From positions 124,001-188,000 of the forward strand of contig JAHLEZ010000002.1 of assembly GCA_020726505.1 (NCBI GenBank): a stretch of 64,000 nt of DNA, in the 5' to 3' direction. The position numbers and the translations under genes were made by a program. Shown in pieces: positions 11,301 through 21,667 of this stretch. The notes beneath the pieces are model-generated. The model was given only the letters and a program-made list of their open reading frames with translations. It searched no databases and was not told the DNA's origin. Positions within the stretch are counted from its first letter, which is position 1, and every line of letters begins with the position of its first letter. Source of the DNA: Leptodontidium sp. MPI-SDFR-AT-0119 (Eukaryota; Ascomycota; Leotiomycetes; Helotiales; Leptodontidiaceae).

Positions 11301-13147
11301 CGCAGAAGATCGGCGCCATCATCTACTGCACTGTTGGGTCACTCGAAAAGAAATCCTTGCTGATGGAGAAGTACTCCATCCCCGAAAATCACATCTTCAG
11401 TTCCCGAGCCACAACATTTGCGCAAGGTATTATGAGAGAAACCAAGGGTAGAGGAGTGGACATGATTTTGAACTCAACATTTGGCGAAATGCTGCGTGTT
11501 ACTTGGAATTGTCTCGCTGATTTTGGAATTATGGTCGAGGTTGGGAAGCGGGACATTTTGCTCAACAACAATCTCGAGATGGGACCTTTCATTCGTGGAT
11601 GCACTTTCACTGCGGTCAATCTCACACAATATACGACCGCGGACTGCGAGCCCCGCCGCCTTAAGTTCTACCTCGAAGTCTTGCAAAAGGTAAACGATAT
11701 GCTTGCCAAGGGCGAGATCCGATCACCTGCGCCTTTACATGTGATGAGCGTTGCCCAAGCAGAGGATGCTTTCCAGTTGCTCAAATCAGGAAAGCTGGCT
11801 GGCAAGTTGGTCCTGAGAATGGACTCCGATGCTGTGGTACGCACAGAGCCAAGAAAGGAGAAGGTCCTTCAGCTTGACCCCGAAGCTACATATCTTCTCG
11901 CTGAAGGTCTCGGCGGCATCGGCAAAAGCTTAGCTGAGCTGATGGTCAAGCATGGCGCAAAACACCTTGCGTTCTCCTCCAGATCCGGAGCCCAGAGCGT
12001 CGGATCAAAGATCTTTATGGAGAAGTTACAGAGTCAAGGAATCGATGCCACAGCTTACGTCTGTCATATTGAGAACGCAGAGTCGGTTGAGGCAACACTG
12101 AAACAGGTTGCAATGGATTTGCCGCCAATTAAAGGTTTTGTTCACTGTGCAATGCAGCTCAAGGTAAGATTTTCAACTGGTTTGTATTGACGTAGCCACT
12201 AATTATTTTATTAGGATGCCGTCTTTGAGAACATGAGCTACGACGACTGGGTTGCGGCAATTGACCCCAAGATCGCAGGCTCTTGGAATCTGCATAAGCT
12301 GTTGCCAGACAACCTAGAATTCTTCATTATGCTCTCTTCGACTTCAGGAATCGTCGGCAACCCAGGCCAGGCTAACTACGCTGCCGGGAATACATTCCAA
12401 AATGGGCTTGCTCACTACAGACGACGCCAAGGACAAGCTTGCACTGAGATATATTGAAGTGCAGTTTCTGGCGTTGGATATCTAGCAGAGAACGCCTCTT
12501 CATACGAGAATCAAAATGTCCTCAAACTCGCCGAGAAGAACATGACAATTTCGGAGGAGGAAATCCACCACATGTTCCTTGCCGCTGTGCAAGGTACTGT
12601 TTCGAGGAGGCAAGGAAGTGCCGCCCCAGATAACCACTGGAATTATTGGCGGTGAAGCTTTACGCTCTTTGATGCCTGTCTGTGCTTGGGCAAATGACAG
12701 CAAATTACTCCTACTTCGCAAAGCCGATGGCCAATCTGGACCTGATGGGAAAGGAAAAACAGATAGAGATTTGATGTTTGACTTGACCGTAGCTGCTCAG
12801 TCTATGAGCGAAGCTGCCTTAATTGTTGAAACTGCGCTTGTCCGTAAGCTTGCCAAGAGTCTGGGAAAGGCGGAGGTAGACGTCAATGTGGAGAAACCAT
12901 TGCATGCTTATGGTGGTAAGTGCTCTTACTATTTTGTTGTTCTCCAGGGATTGAAGAATAGACCTAACCGACACACCAAACAGTTGATTCGCTGATCGCA
13001 GTTGAAGTACGAAATTGGGTCGTCAAAGAACTGAAAGCTGATATTTCCATTTTGGACATCCTGTCGCCAATGACGATCACCGCACTCGCCGCCAAAATTT
13101 GCGGTGGCAGTAAATTGGTCGAGGCCACTCTGCAAAACAAGGACTAA
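5365..13147 (+). pseudogene. Highly reducing polyketide synthase (KS-AT-DH-MT-ER-KR-ACP), apparently inactivated
   Basis: Nine exons by eye: 5365-5547, 5608-5752, 5810-6078, 6129-6353, 6436-7579, 7639-8093, 8172-12163, 12215-12915 and 12984-13147; about 2,426 codons, near the usual HR-PKS size. KS: catalytic Cys in DTACSSAL, His in EAHGTGT and in NLGHLGSAAG. AT: GHSSGE. DH: HVIQG...P and DAVFQ. MT: a partial region around LEIGAGS. ER: the medium-chain reductase fold at about 10830-11820 with SAAGGLGQ. KR: GLGGIG near 11910. ACP: DSL at about 12986, whose Ser would carry phosphopantetheine. Breaks: TAG at 10478-10480 between MT and ER where the family usually has Trp; TGA at 12455-12457 in KR; a one-base loss near 8080-8082; and a +1 shift between about 12590 and 12630. 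The two shifts cancel in length. All core catalytic residues remain, so inactivation looks recent. Assembly error is the main alternative. Confidence 0.88.
9660..10130 (+). other. Degenerate C-methyltransferase region of the PKS
   Basis: HR-PKS methyltransferase domains normally have a long N-terminal part and a glycine motif ending GTGG. Here the motif reads GAGSTP and the N-terminal part is nearly missing: it follows the DH linker after only some 40 residues. The later KPGGRF strand is kept. The SAM-binding site is probably lost, a common state in non-methylating HR-PKS enzymes and separate from the stops and shifts. Confidence 0.6.
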
Positions 13148-13901
13148 ACCGAAACTATTTGGGCGGTGTGCCGGGAATGAAAGGGCCAGCGGTTCCTTTT
13201 TGGCTTTTCTTTCATTTTGGAGTGGAGTCTGGGAGGTATGTGGACTTGTTGATGGGCACGATAGAGCTCGCTGGATTGGAGGAAGGGGCTAAGTCTGTGC
13301 CTGAGCCCAGCGTTTATATGCGCTGTCGACAGTTTCCAAATCCAAAAAAAAAAAAAAAAAACCCTTGTTTTCTCAGACCGAAATATTCACGCTGCACAGC
13401 ACCGGTTGACGGAATTCAAAGTCGATTCTGACAGATCTTGGAGTATGCACCAGGATTTTATTTCCATATTATGACTTCTTGCATTCTCTTTAACTAACGT
13501 TCTTCATTGAGATTCAGGTCCCAGACTGCTGAGTGGTATAGCGGGATTTTTATCGGTGAGCTGCAGTCTGCTGTATGATATGAACTGCAAGAACACAACA
13601 ATGGAGGGGTTAATGCGCTAAAATAAGCGAACCCGAAAGGGGCGTAACGAGACGGGCAGGTGTGACAATTTGGGCGTCTTTTAAATTGGCTTGGCACCTG
13701 TGCCTCGTATTGGTCCAAAAACAACCACCTCACAATCTTAAATGTTATCGAGGCTGTTTCCCGCTTTTTCTCTCATGTTCTCGAAGCTTGCTTGCTTTCC
13801 TCTTCGACTCCCCCTCCTCCCGTGCTGAAACATGTCGCTCGCCAACGCGGAATAACCGTAATTTTTATTGACTGTTGATACGGAGCGGAGCGCCTTTGGA
13901 G
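13148..13901. other. Intergenic region with an A18 run
   Basis: No gene seen. A homopolymer of about 18 A lies at 13344-13361, some 200 bp after the PKS stop. Confidence 0.5.
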
Positions 13902-14957
13902 ATGTTGCCCTCCTTCACCAAGGCCATAGCTCTGGCCCTATCCACCACGATCGCCGTCGTCGAATGCAGCATCGTTGTTCCGGACCCCGTCGCTGCAAAC
14001 ACCGACTTCAAGCTGGATCTCAGCACGCAACTCTCTCAGGCCCCAGAATACGACACTTATCGGATCTTCCTGAATATCGCTGCGAAGCTTCAGCCCAACC
14101 TGTCTGAGACCAACGACGGAGGAAATCAGAACTACCCCACATCGTGTTACCTTGCCAAATCTGTACCAATCAACTCCACAGACCCTACTCTACAAATCCC
14201 ATCGTCGGTCGGCGCGGACGACGGCAGCTATGCGATCGTACTCGAGGCGTACAAACAGCGTGATATTTCCGTTGACTCGGCTTCTGGATATGTGACCAGT
14301 GACGGATACGTCACCGCGAAATGGGGGAGCAATATCTTCTCACTGAGTGGCGGTACTGGCAAGTGGTCAGAGATAGACCTCGGCAACAGCACTGGCGATT
14401 TCAGAGACGCAGAGGAAGAGCACGATAATAACAATCTAACGGATGTCTATGTCTACGCGGATCCCGTCAATGTGCCCTGCAGCGCCTGGAACTGTGCTCG
14501 CAACTGCACTAGTACATTTGTTGGAAAATCTACCACCACAATCGAGATTCAGGGAGCGGAATATCCGACATCGTTTAGGGATACCTGGAATTGCATCGGA
14601 GGATGTCCAGATGTCACATATCCGACTTTCTATGAGCTGTTTGGATTGGATGAGAATTACAATGAGATTGTCACTTCGACTGTTCTCGGACCTCTGTCGA
14701 CAACTGCTACACAAACTGTCTTCTCGACTTCGGTGTCGTTTCAGTCTATTCCATCAATTGGCTCGGCTGTACCGACGACATTTTCTAATGGGACTGTGAC
14801 TTCAGTGTCGGCCTTCCCTTCGTCGATGACTAGTCGTCCCGCTCCTACCATTGCAACTACACCATCACCGACCAGTGCAGGCAGTAGCATTCGGCTTTCA
14901 GGTTTGATGCCACTGCTGGGAAGTGGACTTGTGGTATTACTTGTGGTCGGGGTCTGA
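13902..14957 (+). CDS. Secreted, probably GPI-anchored cell-surface protein of unknown function
   Basis: A single exon of 351 residues. The frame opens at 13875, but the first ATG is at 13902 and begins a good signal peptide (residues 1 to about 22, a hydrophobic stretch ending in a small-residue cleavage region). The mature part has many N-glycosylation sequons (NST, NLT, NCT) and a cysteine cluster near residues 195-245 (CSAWNCARNC, then WNCIGGC). A Ser/Thr-rich stalk runs from about residue 265, and the C-terminus is a hydrophobic tail preceded by small residues, typical of a GPI-anchor signal. Together these indicate a cell-wall or plasma-membrane surface glycoprotein. I do not recognise an enzymatic domain. 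It lies 0.75 kb after the PKS in the same direction, with no sign of functional linkage. Confidence 0.85.
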   Translation: MLPSFTKAIALALSTTIAVVECSIVVPDPVAANTDFKLDLSTQLSQAPEYDTYRIFLNIAAKLQPNLSETNDGGNQNYPTSCYLAKSVPINSTDPTLQIPSSVGADDGSYAIVLEAYKQRDISVDSASGYVTSDGYVTAKWGSNIFSLSGGTGKWSEIDLGNSTGDFRDAEEEHDNNNLTDVYVYADPVNVPCSAWNCARNCTSTFVGKSTTTIEIQGAEYPTSFRDTWNCIGGCPDVTYPTFYELFGLDENYNEIVTSTVLGPLSTTATQTVFSTSVSFQSIPSIGSAVPTTFSNGTVTSVSAFPSSMTSRPAPTIATTPSPTSAGSSIRLSGLMPLLGSGLVVLLVVGV

Positions 14958-15960
14958 TTGCTGGATTGGAGATGCGAAGTGGTAAAGACCATATAGTTAG
15001 TTAATGTAATGTAATGTTTGTACCCAACGCACTCGAGGTCTACTTATGTCTTGAGTGGTCAAAATCAACAAGGCGAGGACTTAGAGAACTATTTCGGGCG
15101 TTTATCTGAGTAGGGAAGTACTGTGCGAAGTTGTAACTTCGTAAGGACCAAATGATCAGTCAGAAAGGTCCCGAGGGGTCAAGAATCGCGGGGTTGAATG
15201 AGGGGTCGGAGAACAAACTTTAACAAACTCCTCTCTGCAACCTATGAGCTATGAGCTCTGAGCTCTGGAACCGTCATTTCTTGACTCCCTTGAAGTCATT
15301 CAAATGAAACACATTGAATCTTTTGTTTTACTTGCATGAATTCCATGCTCAAACGTCAAAAGACTTTGTATATCACAGGGTGATGGGTGGACCTGGCAAA
15401 AATTATGGATCCCATTCAACACCAGCACCAGTGTTTGAAATTTCACTTCCGAGCACACGCCTGGTTAAGATTTTTTCTTTCTTTTTTTCATACAATAGTT
15501 ATAAAAGCATTTTCTTCTTACAAAACAAATCTAACAACAACCTCGTCCCCATCCAAAAAACCTAGCGTCCCCCTACCGGATAAACATCGGCTCTCCACAC
15601 CTCTCTCTCAAACACCTTATATTTATGCAAATAACACATTTATCCACCAAGTCAGAGCAGTTTGAAAAGCCTGGCCCAGGAGAAGCACAAGGCTACCTCC
15701 GAGTTATGAGCCCCGTACGAGACATGCAGGATTCTCACGGGTGGGAATGTTGGGCGAGAACGCCGCATGTCCTCAAGGAGTAGGCGCAGATGAATCCATG
15801 AGCGAGCCTGCGGCCGAACCTTTTGCTTTTTGACATGGATTCTAGGGGAGTGACATCTAATTAGATGTTGTGTTTGTTGGTGTTTCTCTTTTGCTTTGCT
15901 TTTGAGGGCTTTTTGGGTTCCGTGAGAATGCCGATGATCGTTCGATAGATTAGGATTTAA
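14958..15960. other. Intergenic region before the transposon island
   Basis: A little over 1 kb without a supportable gene. Short open frames here overlap each other and show no domain. The region ends at the TA dinucleotide flanking the first transposon. Confidence 0.5.
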
Positions 15961-15962
15961 TA

Positions 15963-16045
15963 GTGGGTGTTGACCACCACACTTTCGCTCTCCGCGAAAG
16001 TGGGAGAAAGCGAGTTGTCCCCGGAAAGCGAGTTGTCCCCGCTCG
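15963..16045 (+). repeat. Left terminal inverted repeat of the pogo/Fot1-like element
   Basis: Begins gtgggtgttgaccaccac and pairs with 18538-18620 over 83 bp. It contains an 8-bp hairpin (actttcgc / gcgaaagt, loop of 5) and two direct copies of gcgagttgtcccc, so the end has its own inner symmetry that may serve transposase binding. Confidence 0.92.
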
Positions 16046-16393
16046 CACCTAAATTTGTATGGTAAAAAGAACAACCACGCACGTCAAGATCACTCAAATT
16101 CTTGCGCATTTTTTTGACATTAATTTATCTAATTAGTGGAATCGTACAAAGTCGTCCTGCCCTTGAATTGAGTCAATTGAGGCCACGGATCTAGCTGGGG
16201 ATCTGCATACGGCCATTCCGTCTCTAATATCTTAATCTCTTACTTCTTCTTCTATTTCTTCCTTTATATTTAATCTACCTAAAGGCGACGATAGTAGTAC
16301 TATATCTTCAATATCGCTGTCGTCGGATAATCCAATTTGTATCGCTACTAATGGGTTTTGACGTATTCTAAAGGTACGCTCTGCCTCTAGGAT

Positions 16394-18259
16394 TTAAGGG
16401 TCAATTGGTATATCCCCGGCGTAATCAATCAACGTCTTTCCAGTCTCTGCCTCTAAGGCTAACTTCTCGTGCACAACTGCGTCTTGAAGTAGTAATAATC
16501 GCATAAAATCTCTCTCTTTCTCTTCGTTAGATAGTGCCTTCTCACGATCTCGGATTAGAAGTAGTAGCCCTGTAGGAATAACTGTAATAGTACCTGCTTT
16601 CAAGCGAGCCTCTTGAATCAACACCTCTTTCCTTCTTACTTTTTCAGCTTTCCGATCGAGTACCCCTTCGTCATATCGCTCTCTCTTGATCTTGTTGATT
16701 TCGGCCCGAAGCTTTCCACAAGCACTTTTATATGCTTTCTCCTGCATTTCTATCTCCTTAGCCTGAGTCTTTTGTAATGCGATAGATACGAGTAGAGAGC
16801 CACCTTTTTGTAAACTCACACGGGAAGTAAGCTTCTTTTTATGAACTTCTACTTGTGTTGCACGTGCCTGAAGTACTTCGGCCTCTTTAAGACTTACACG
16901 ATATAACGCTTAATTGTTAGCTTGCCTAGTCCATTAGAAATTGGCTCGAGTAGGAGAGGAGACAGCGGCTATAATCTTCTCGTCTAGTTCTTCCCAAGTA
17001 TACTTCAACTCTACGTACGTTTCAGGCATACGACGCTTTATTAGATCAGCTGATTCTGAGAGAAGTGCAAGTAAGGTCTGATCGTCCTCTTCGGTACTAT
17101 TTGTATCGGACTCAATATCAGAGTCAGTTGAGACCTCGCCGTACTCAAGAGACTCTAAATCCTTCTTCGTCTTTCGGCTATACTCCTTGACCTTTTGCTT
17201 AATTCGTTTGAAGCTTAATAGCCACATACTAGAATCGCGGAAAGTATGTTTAATAGTCGGAACCGTGAAAGTAGCGTTCCGAATCTTTAGTAAATCTCCG
17301 AGAAAGTGTGACAAGTTATATTCCGGCTTAAACGATCGAATAGCGTCCTATAAACATTGTTATTGATTTTGTTTCCACGTACGAAAGTAACCTACGTCAA
17401 GTAGTTAAAGTAGGTATGTTTAATAAGATAGAAATTTAATGAGCCATATCTTATAAGTCTTTGCTTTTAAGATAAACTAAGTTGCCTTATAGTAAACCTG
17501 TCCATCCAAAAGAAGTACTACCTACTCAGATTCTAGTGTTTAATTTGTATACTCAATGAAATGGGCTAACTAAGCCAATATAATTCCATCGTTTATATAA
17601 CTAGATTCAGAGACCGTGAGTTTCTTTAATCCAGTCATCTCTTTAGAGAACTAATTGGCCATAATCATCGTACCCGGAACGATAATTATAGGTGGAATAG
17701 TAGTCCCATTAGCACAAATAGCCTTAATAATCGTAACGGACATACGATTTTCAGGGACTCTAGTATACATTTCCTTGATCCCGATAGGAACTACGATTTC
17801 CTGCCCTGCCGGCATAGCAATTCTTGCTCCTTTCTCATCCATATTATAAATCCTCTTACTATCTCCCTTCTCTTTTATACTGCAAAATGCCAATGTGGGC
17901 TTGTATTCTCTATACAACTATTCCTAAAGGTTCTTTTCCGTATATATATCAACCCGATAGGAGGCGATTGGTTTCGTTATAATCGTATAGAGGTTTGGAT
18001 TCGATTATAAATAGCTTTAGAACCAGCGCCAGGTAAGTCTCTTTAAGTGATCTTGCTCTCGGAGATGAATAACACAACCAAAAAGTAACCTTTTTGTTGC
18101 TCCTCTTACTTTCTTTGTCGTATAGTTCGTACAATACTCAATTAAAGTACTTTCTTGCGCTGGAGTCAACATCTTATTCTGCCCGCTATACTGAATTGTC
18201 TGGCCACTCTGTAACTTCTCTTGTTTATCCCTGATCCTTTTCCACTTCTTTCGCAACAA
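16394..18259 (-). pseudogene. Broken pogo/Fot1-type transposase
   Basis: In minus-strand order: a fragment at 18259-18017 that looks like the helix-turn-helix/CENP-B-type DNA-binding part (Lys/Arg-rich, with LTPAQE and LIEYC); a fragment at 17917-17651 with the DDE-superfamily motif YNMDEKG, whose Asp would be the first catalytic acid, followed by VTIIKAICANGT and PPIIIVPG, typical of Fot1-like proteins; an acidic fragment at 17314-16934; and a Lys/Glu-rich helical C-terminal fragment at 16819-16394. Stops and shifts lie between them, and the region that should hold the second and third catalytic acids is eroded. The protein cannot be made in one piece. Confidence 0.82.
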
Positions 18260-18537
18260 ATTTAGCCTTTAAATCTTCTAAATAGTAGCAGCTTCGTGAG
18301 GTTGTGTACTGGGGTTCTCTTGAAGCTATTTGATAGCTAAATCAATCTTGTCTAGCTCTAGTAAAGCGCTCTCAACGATACCGGCTAGAAATCGTCTAAT
18401 TTTAGCTATCTTCAATTAAGCGAAATAATATTTAAAGGAAATTAATTGCAAGTGGACGTGTGTTTGTCCAAGAAGTACATCAATTGAGGGGGAAGATTTA
18501 GTGGGGTTCACACCAAAATTAGTAAGGCGGAAGATGC

Positions 18538-18620
18538 CGAGCGGGGACAACTCGCTTTCCGGGGACAACTCGCTTTCTCCCACTTTCGCGGAGAGCGAAA
18601 GTGTGGTGGTCAACACCCAC
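18538..18620 (-). repeat. Right terminal inverted repeat of the pogo/Fot1-like element
   Basis: Inverted copy of 15963-16045, with the same internal hairpin and doubled gcgagttgtcccc block. The inner boundary is where the two ends diverge, after gctcg. Confidence 0.92.
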
Positions 18621-18756
18621 TATTAGTTGGGGAACCTTGGTAAGGCTTTGCTATTTTGGTGAAAGTAACTAAGTCAAGGGGTTCGTACTGTAAGCGAGGG
18701 TTGCGATAGAGAGAACTAACTCACTTACATGTGCTCGTCATCTTGATTCTGGAGGA

Positions 18757-18764
18757 TATATTTA
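18757..18764 (+). repeat. Left 8-bp target-site duplication of the Mutator-like element
   Basis: Reads tatattta and is identical to 21263-21270 on the other side of the element. Its perfection argues for a fairly recent insertion. Confidence 0.85.
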
Positions 18765-18813
18765 GGGTACAGCTAAATCGCCATACGTGAATAGCTAAAC
18801 CGCCATACGCTAA
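18765..18813 (+). repeat. Left terminal inverted repeat of the MULE
   Basis: Begins gggtacagctaaatcgcc. Inside it a 22-bp period is visible: agctaaatcgccatacg followed by agctaaaccgccatacg with one difference, which could be a pair of transposase sites. Confidence 0.93.
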
Positions 18814-18892
18814 GGAAGCGAGCCGAAAATGAAGGGTACATTTATCACCACCAAAACTTGTATGAATAACTATGTATAGTGCATAACTAGAA

Positions 18893-21034
18893 TTATGCCA
18901 GCCCATCGAAATCATCATCAGCTTCAAAGTCCGCATCCTGGGTATATACCTCAACCCCACCAATTACCTCCCGCTGCATCGTAGCCGCAGCAATTGTAGT
19001 AGCATCTTCAATACTATCTGTCTGGTACACTGATGAAATGCCCTGCATATATGCCCTCTCTCGGCGAGTACCAGGCTCATACAAATCCCGATGCCCAAGC
19101 TCAAGTCTTTTCATCGCGAGAGCAGTCGTAGACAGGCTATTTTGTACTGTAGAACTCTGACCAAGTGATGCAGGGGCAGAACTAGAGGGGAGTTCAAAGA
19201 ATGAAGGATCTCGACGAGTACTAGAAGGTGCCACGCGCGAGCCTCCACCCAAAGCACCCTTAGGCCTTCCTTTCCCTTTAACTTTCATTGGATTCAAGAT
19301 TAGAAGAGGCTGAGGAGTGACTAGCGGCCCAGGAGAAGCATTTGATTGAGGCCTGTTATAGTACCAATAGGGATGAATATCGCTTAAGAGAATCACGCCG
19401 CCTTCTTGCTTTCTCTTGTAAATTGTGTGAAGGCAAGGTAGACCAAAGGCCTGTTGTGTAGTACATGTACAGCTGTCGGGAGGGGGGCCTTCGTAGGGAA
19501 GCTTGCTGTTCTCTTGTATAATCCTTAGGAGAGCCCGGCCATGGACAAACTGAAGGATAGCAGCGAAAAGAGGGATATTTGTACTGTGTCTCGGTCGTAA
19601 TTGCTGCTGTGCAACAGCTGTACGAATGCCGGTATGCTGGGCGGTCCAAAAGAGTTGCATTTTGAGGAACACACCCCTAAGGTCTGCATGCCCACGCTGT
19701 AAATATAGCTTTAGGGTAGCATGGCAACCCTCAATAGGACTCGTAACAGTGACCCCGAAATGATTTGATTGGTCGACCCAAAAGGCTACAAGCTTCTCCT
19801 TCCATAAGAGCCAAGTGCCTTCACAGTAACTCATCGCCTGTAACGGGAACCGGACTCTCATCTCTTCAAGCAATTCATCGTACGCCTGCTCTGTTGTACT
19901 AGCTAGAAGTGTATTCCAGCAGCTGAGAAATGCTTGGAACTTCGGATGACGTGCCCACTTCCCGTCCTCTCCTTTAATAGGACCTGGAAAGTACTTCTTG
20001 GTCTTTGCTAGTACATTCATATTAACATGCCACCGGCAGAGGATATGTCGAGAATTCGGGAATTGTGTATCTAAACACTTCATTAGAGCAAGCTCTCTAT
20101 CTGTTACAATAGAAACTGGCTCTGCAATAGTGTTCTCAAGCATCAAAGACCGAAGCTGGATAATAGCCCACGTGTAGTCCCTTTGAGTCTCCCCTGAGAG
20201 AAATGCCAACCCAAGCTGGACCACCATATTATTCCCTGTTATTCCACATATATTCAGTAACGGCATGTTGAATCGGTTGGTTTTGTATGTACAATCAAGG
20301 AGTAATACATCGGAATGCTGCTTCCAAAGCTCGAGTGAGGTGGGATGGATGAAAAAGAGTCGTTGTAAGGGGCCGCTTTGAGGATAGTATTGAGGGTGGA
20401 AATCGTTAGCTTGTAGTTCCTATACAATTTGTTAGTCAAATAGCAGATAATTATTATCAGGGTAAAATACCTCCATGAGCCATTGAATAGGAGTCTTCCC
20501 ACCTAACTGCTTGGCACGCTCTTTTGCTACAAGATTCGAGATATCTTTGGAGACCAACGTGACACTTGAGTCTTCCTCTCGTAGCGTTGACAGAATCTGA
20601 GCGTTTGAGAGACCAGCCTTAGCTAGGGTATCAACTGAAGCACGAATCTCTGCGGAGGTAGAAGCAATTCTATGTGCTGGATGGGCTGTAGAGTCTGCAG
20701 AAGCCGCATGGTTGTGTGTAGCCTCGAGGACCTTCACTTGCCACTCTCCTGAAACTCTGTCCTTTGCGAGAGTGAGCCTCATTAGACAGCCACACTTCTT
20801 TGAACCTGTATTTTGGCGTCTTTTAGAAGAGTGTACATCCTTTTGCTTCCCCCTTGAATCGTATTTACCTGCGCGATCGCAGACAAATAATGCACGGAAT
20901 GGCTTGGTGTCTTGTTGTTTGAGAGCATAGCCGTTAGCTTTCGCATGCGCCTGGCATGCAGCAAATCCAGTAGCAATATCGCTGTAAATTGCTGCGGGAG
21001 GTGCGGGGCCACAAGGTCGAGAAATGGAAGCCAT
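18893..21034 (-). CDS. MULE transposase (FAR1-like N-terminus, MULE DDE core, SWIM zinc finger)
   Basis: Two exons, 21034-20471 and 20419-18893, with a 51-bp intron at 20420-20470 (exactly GTATTT...ATAG); 696 residues with no internal stop. The N-terminal part (about residues 15-110) resembles the FAR1/WRKY-GCM1 DNA-binding fold: two cysteines in KKCGC and a distal EATHNH. The MULE core begins at LLLDCTYKTN (first Asp), continues with VTDRELALM (second Asp) and HILCRWH, and has a likely catalytic Glu in SPIEGCHATLK. A SWIM zinc finger follows (SCTCTTQQAFGLPCLH). The C-terminal tail is Ser/Pro-rich and acidic. The protein would cut and paste the element by binding its 49-bp ends in the nucleus. 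All key residues appear to be present. Confidence 0.92.
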
Positions 21035-21213
21035 AATAGTGGTGGTATTCTGAAGTGTTTACCTAGGTAGTCTAAATAGCTTCAATTTTCAATTCCAGGG
21101 GCTGATTACATAATAATAAACTTTATGAAATACATAAGTGGCCCTTGCCACGTAGTACAAATTAGTATAGTATAGCGAGGTTGATAAATGACACTCGCCA
21201 AGTCAATAAAATT

Positions 21214-21262
21214 TTAGCGTATGGCGGTTTAGCTATTCACGTATGGCGATTTAGCTGTACCC
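21214..21262 (-). repeat. Right terminal inverted repeat of the MULE
   Basis: Perfect inverted copy of 18765-18813 over all 49 bp, including the two 22-bp sub-repeats. The target duplication tatattta follows at 21263-21270. Confidence 0.93.
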
Positions 21263-21667
21263 TATATTTACTTGGTTGAGTACTGCACCGACTTTTAGAG
21301 AGTAGCATTCCTAGTCAGTACGATTGCAGCAGAGGCTACTAGCTACACATTGAGATGCAGCTCCTGTGCTATCGTAGCTTCCCATAGTCCCCATATCGCG
21401 ATCAATAAACACACCACTTCTCGCCCACTTTGCATATCACCAACCTTCAGTCCAATCAATACTCATTACTCAATACTCAATAAGTAATGGCTACGTTCCT
21501 AGGTACCTACATATGTCAGACTAAGAAAATCCACCTGACTTAACCCTCCGCATCCCAACCCCGCAACATCCTTCACATTTCCCAAGACCCCATCCTCCTC
21601 TCCCGCCCTAACCTTCTCAACAAAAGTAAAAAAAACCAGACATGAGAAAACAAACCCTCACAGAACT

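Larger units (their letters stand above)
15963..18620 (-). mobile_element. Decayed pogo/Fot1-like DNA transposon (Tc1/mariner superfamily)
   Basis: A 2,658-bp element bounded by 83-bp inverted repeats and flanked on both sides by TA (15961-15962 and 18621-18622), the target duplication of the Tc1/mariner superfamily. The interior carries minus-strand fragments resembling a Fot1/pogo transposase. They are out of frame with each other and separated by stops, so the copy is dead by itself. Its ends remain identical over 83 bp, so it might still be moved by a transposase supplied elsewhere. TA-rich interior sequence fits RIP-type decay, but I did not compute an index. Confidence 0.88.
18765..21262 (-). 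mobile_element. Mutator-like (MULE) DNA transposon, apparently complete
   Basis: A 2,498-bp element with perfect 49-bp terminal inverted repeats (18765-18813 and 21214-21262) and a perfect 8-bp target duplication, tatattta, on both sides. Its only gene is an uninterrupted two-exon transposase on the minus strand. Eight to ten bp of target duplication is typical of Mutator elements. Intact ends, intact gene and a clean duplication together suggest a young, possibly autonomous copy. It lies only about 140 bp from the decayed pogo-like element, forming a small transposon island. Confidence 0.93.

Noticed and set aside
12590..12630. Very short intron (gtactg...gcaag, about 21 bp) to explain the frame change in the PKS
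   Set aside because: Far below the size of any other intron in the window, so a frameshift is the better reading.
13344..13361. A18 run as evidence of a retroposed PKS copy
   Set aside because: The PKS keeps all its introns, so it was not copied from mRNA; the run is a simple homopolymer.
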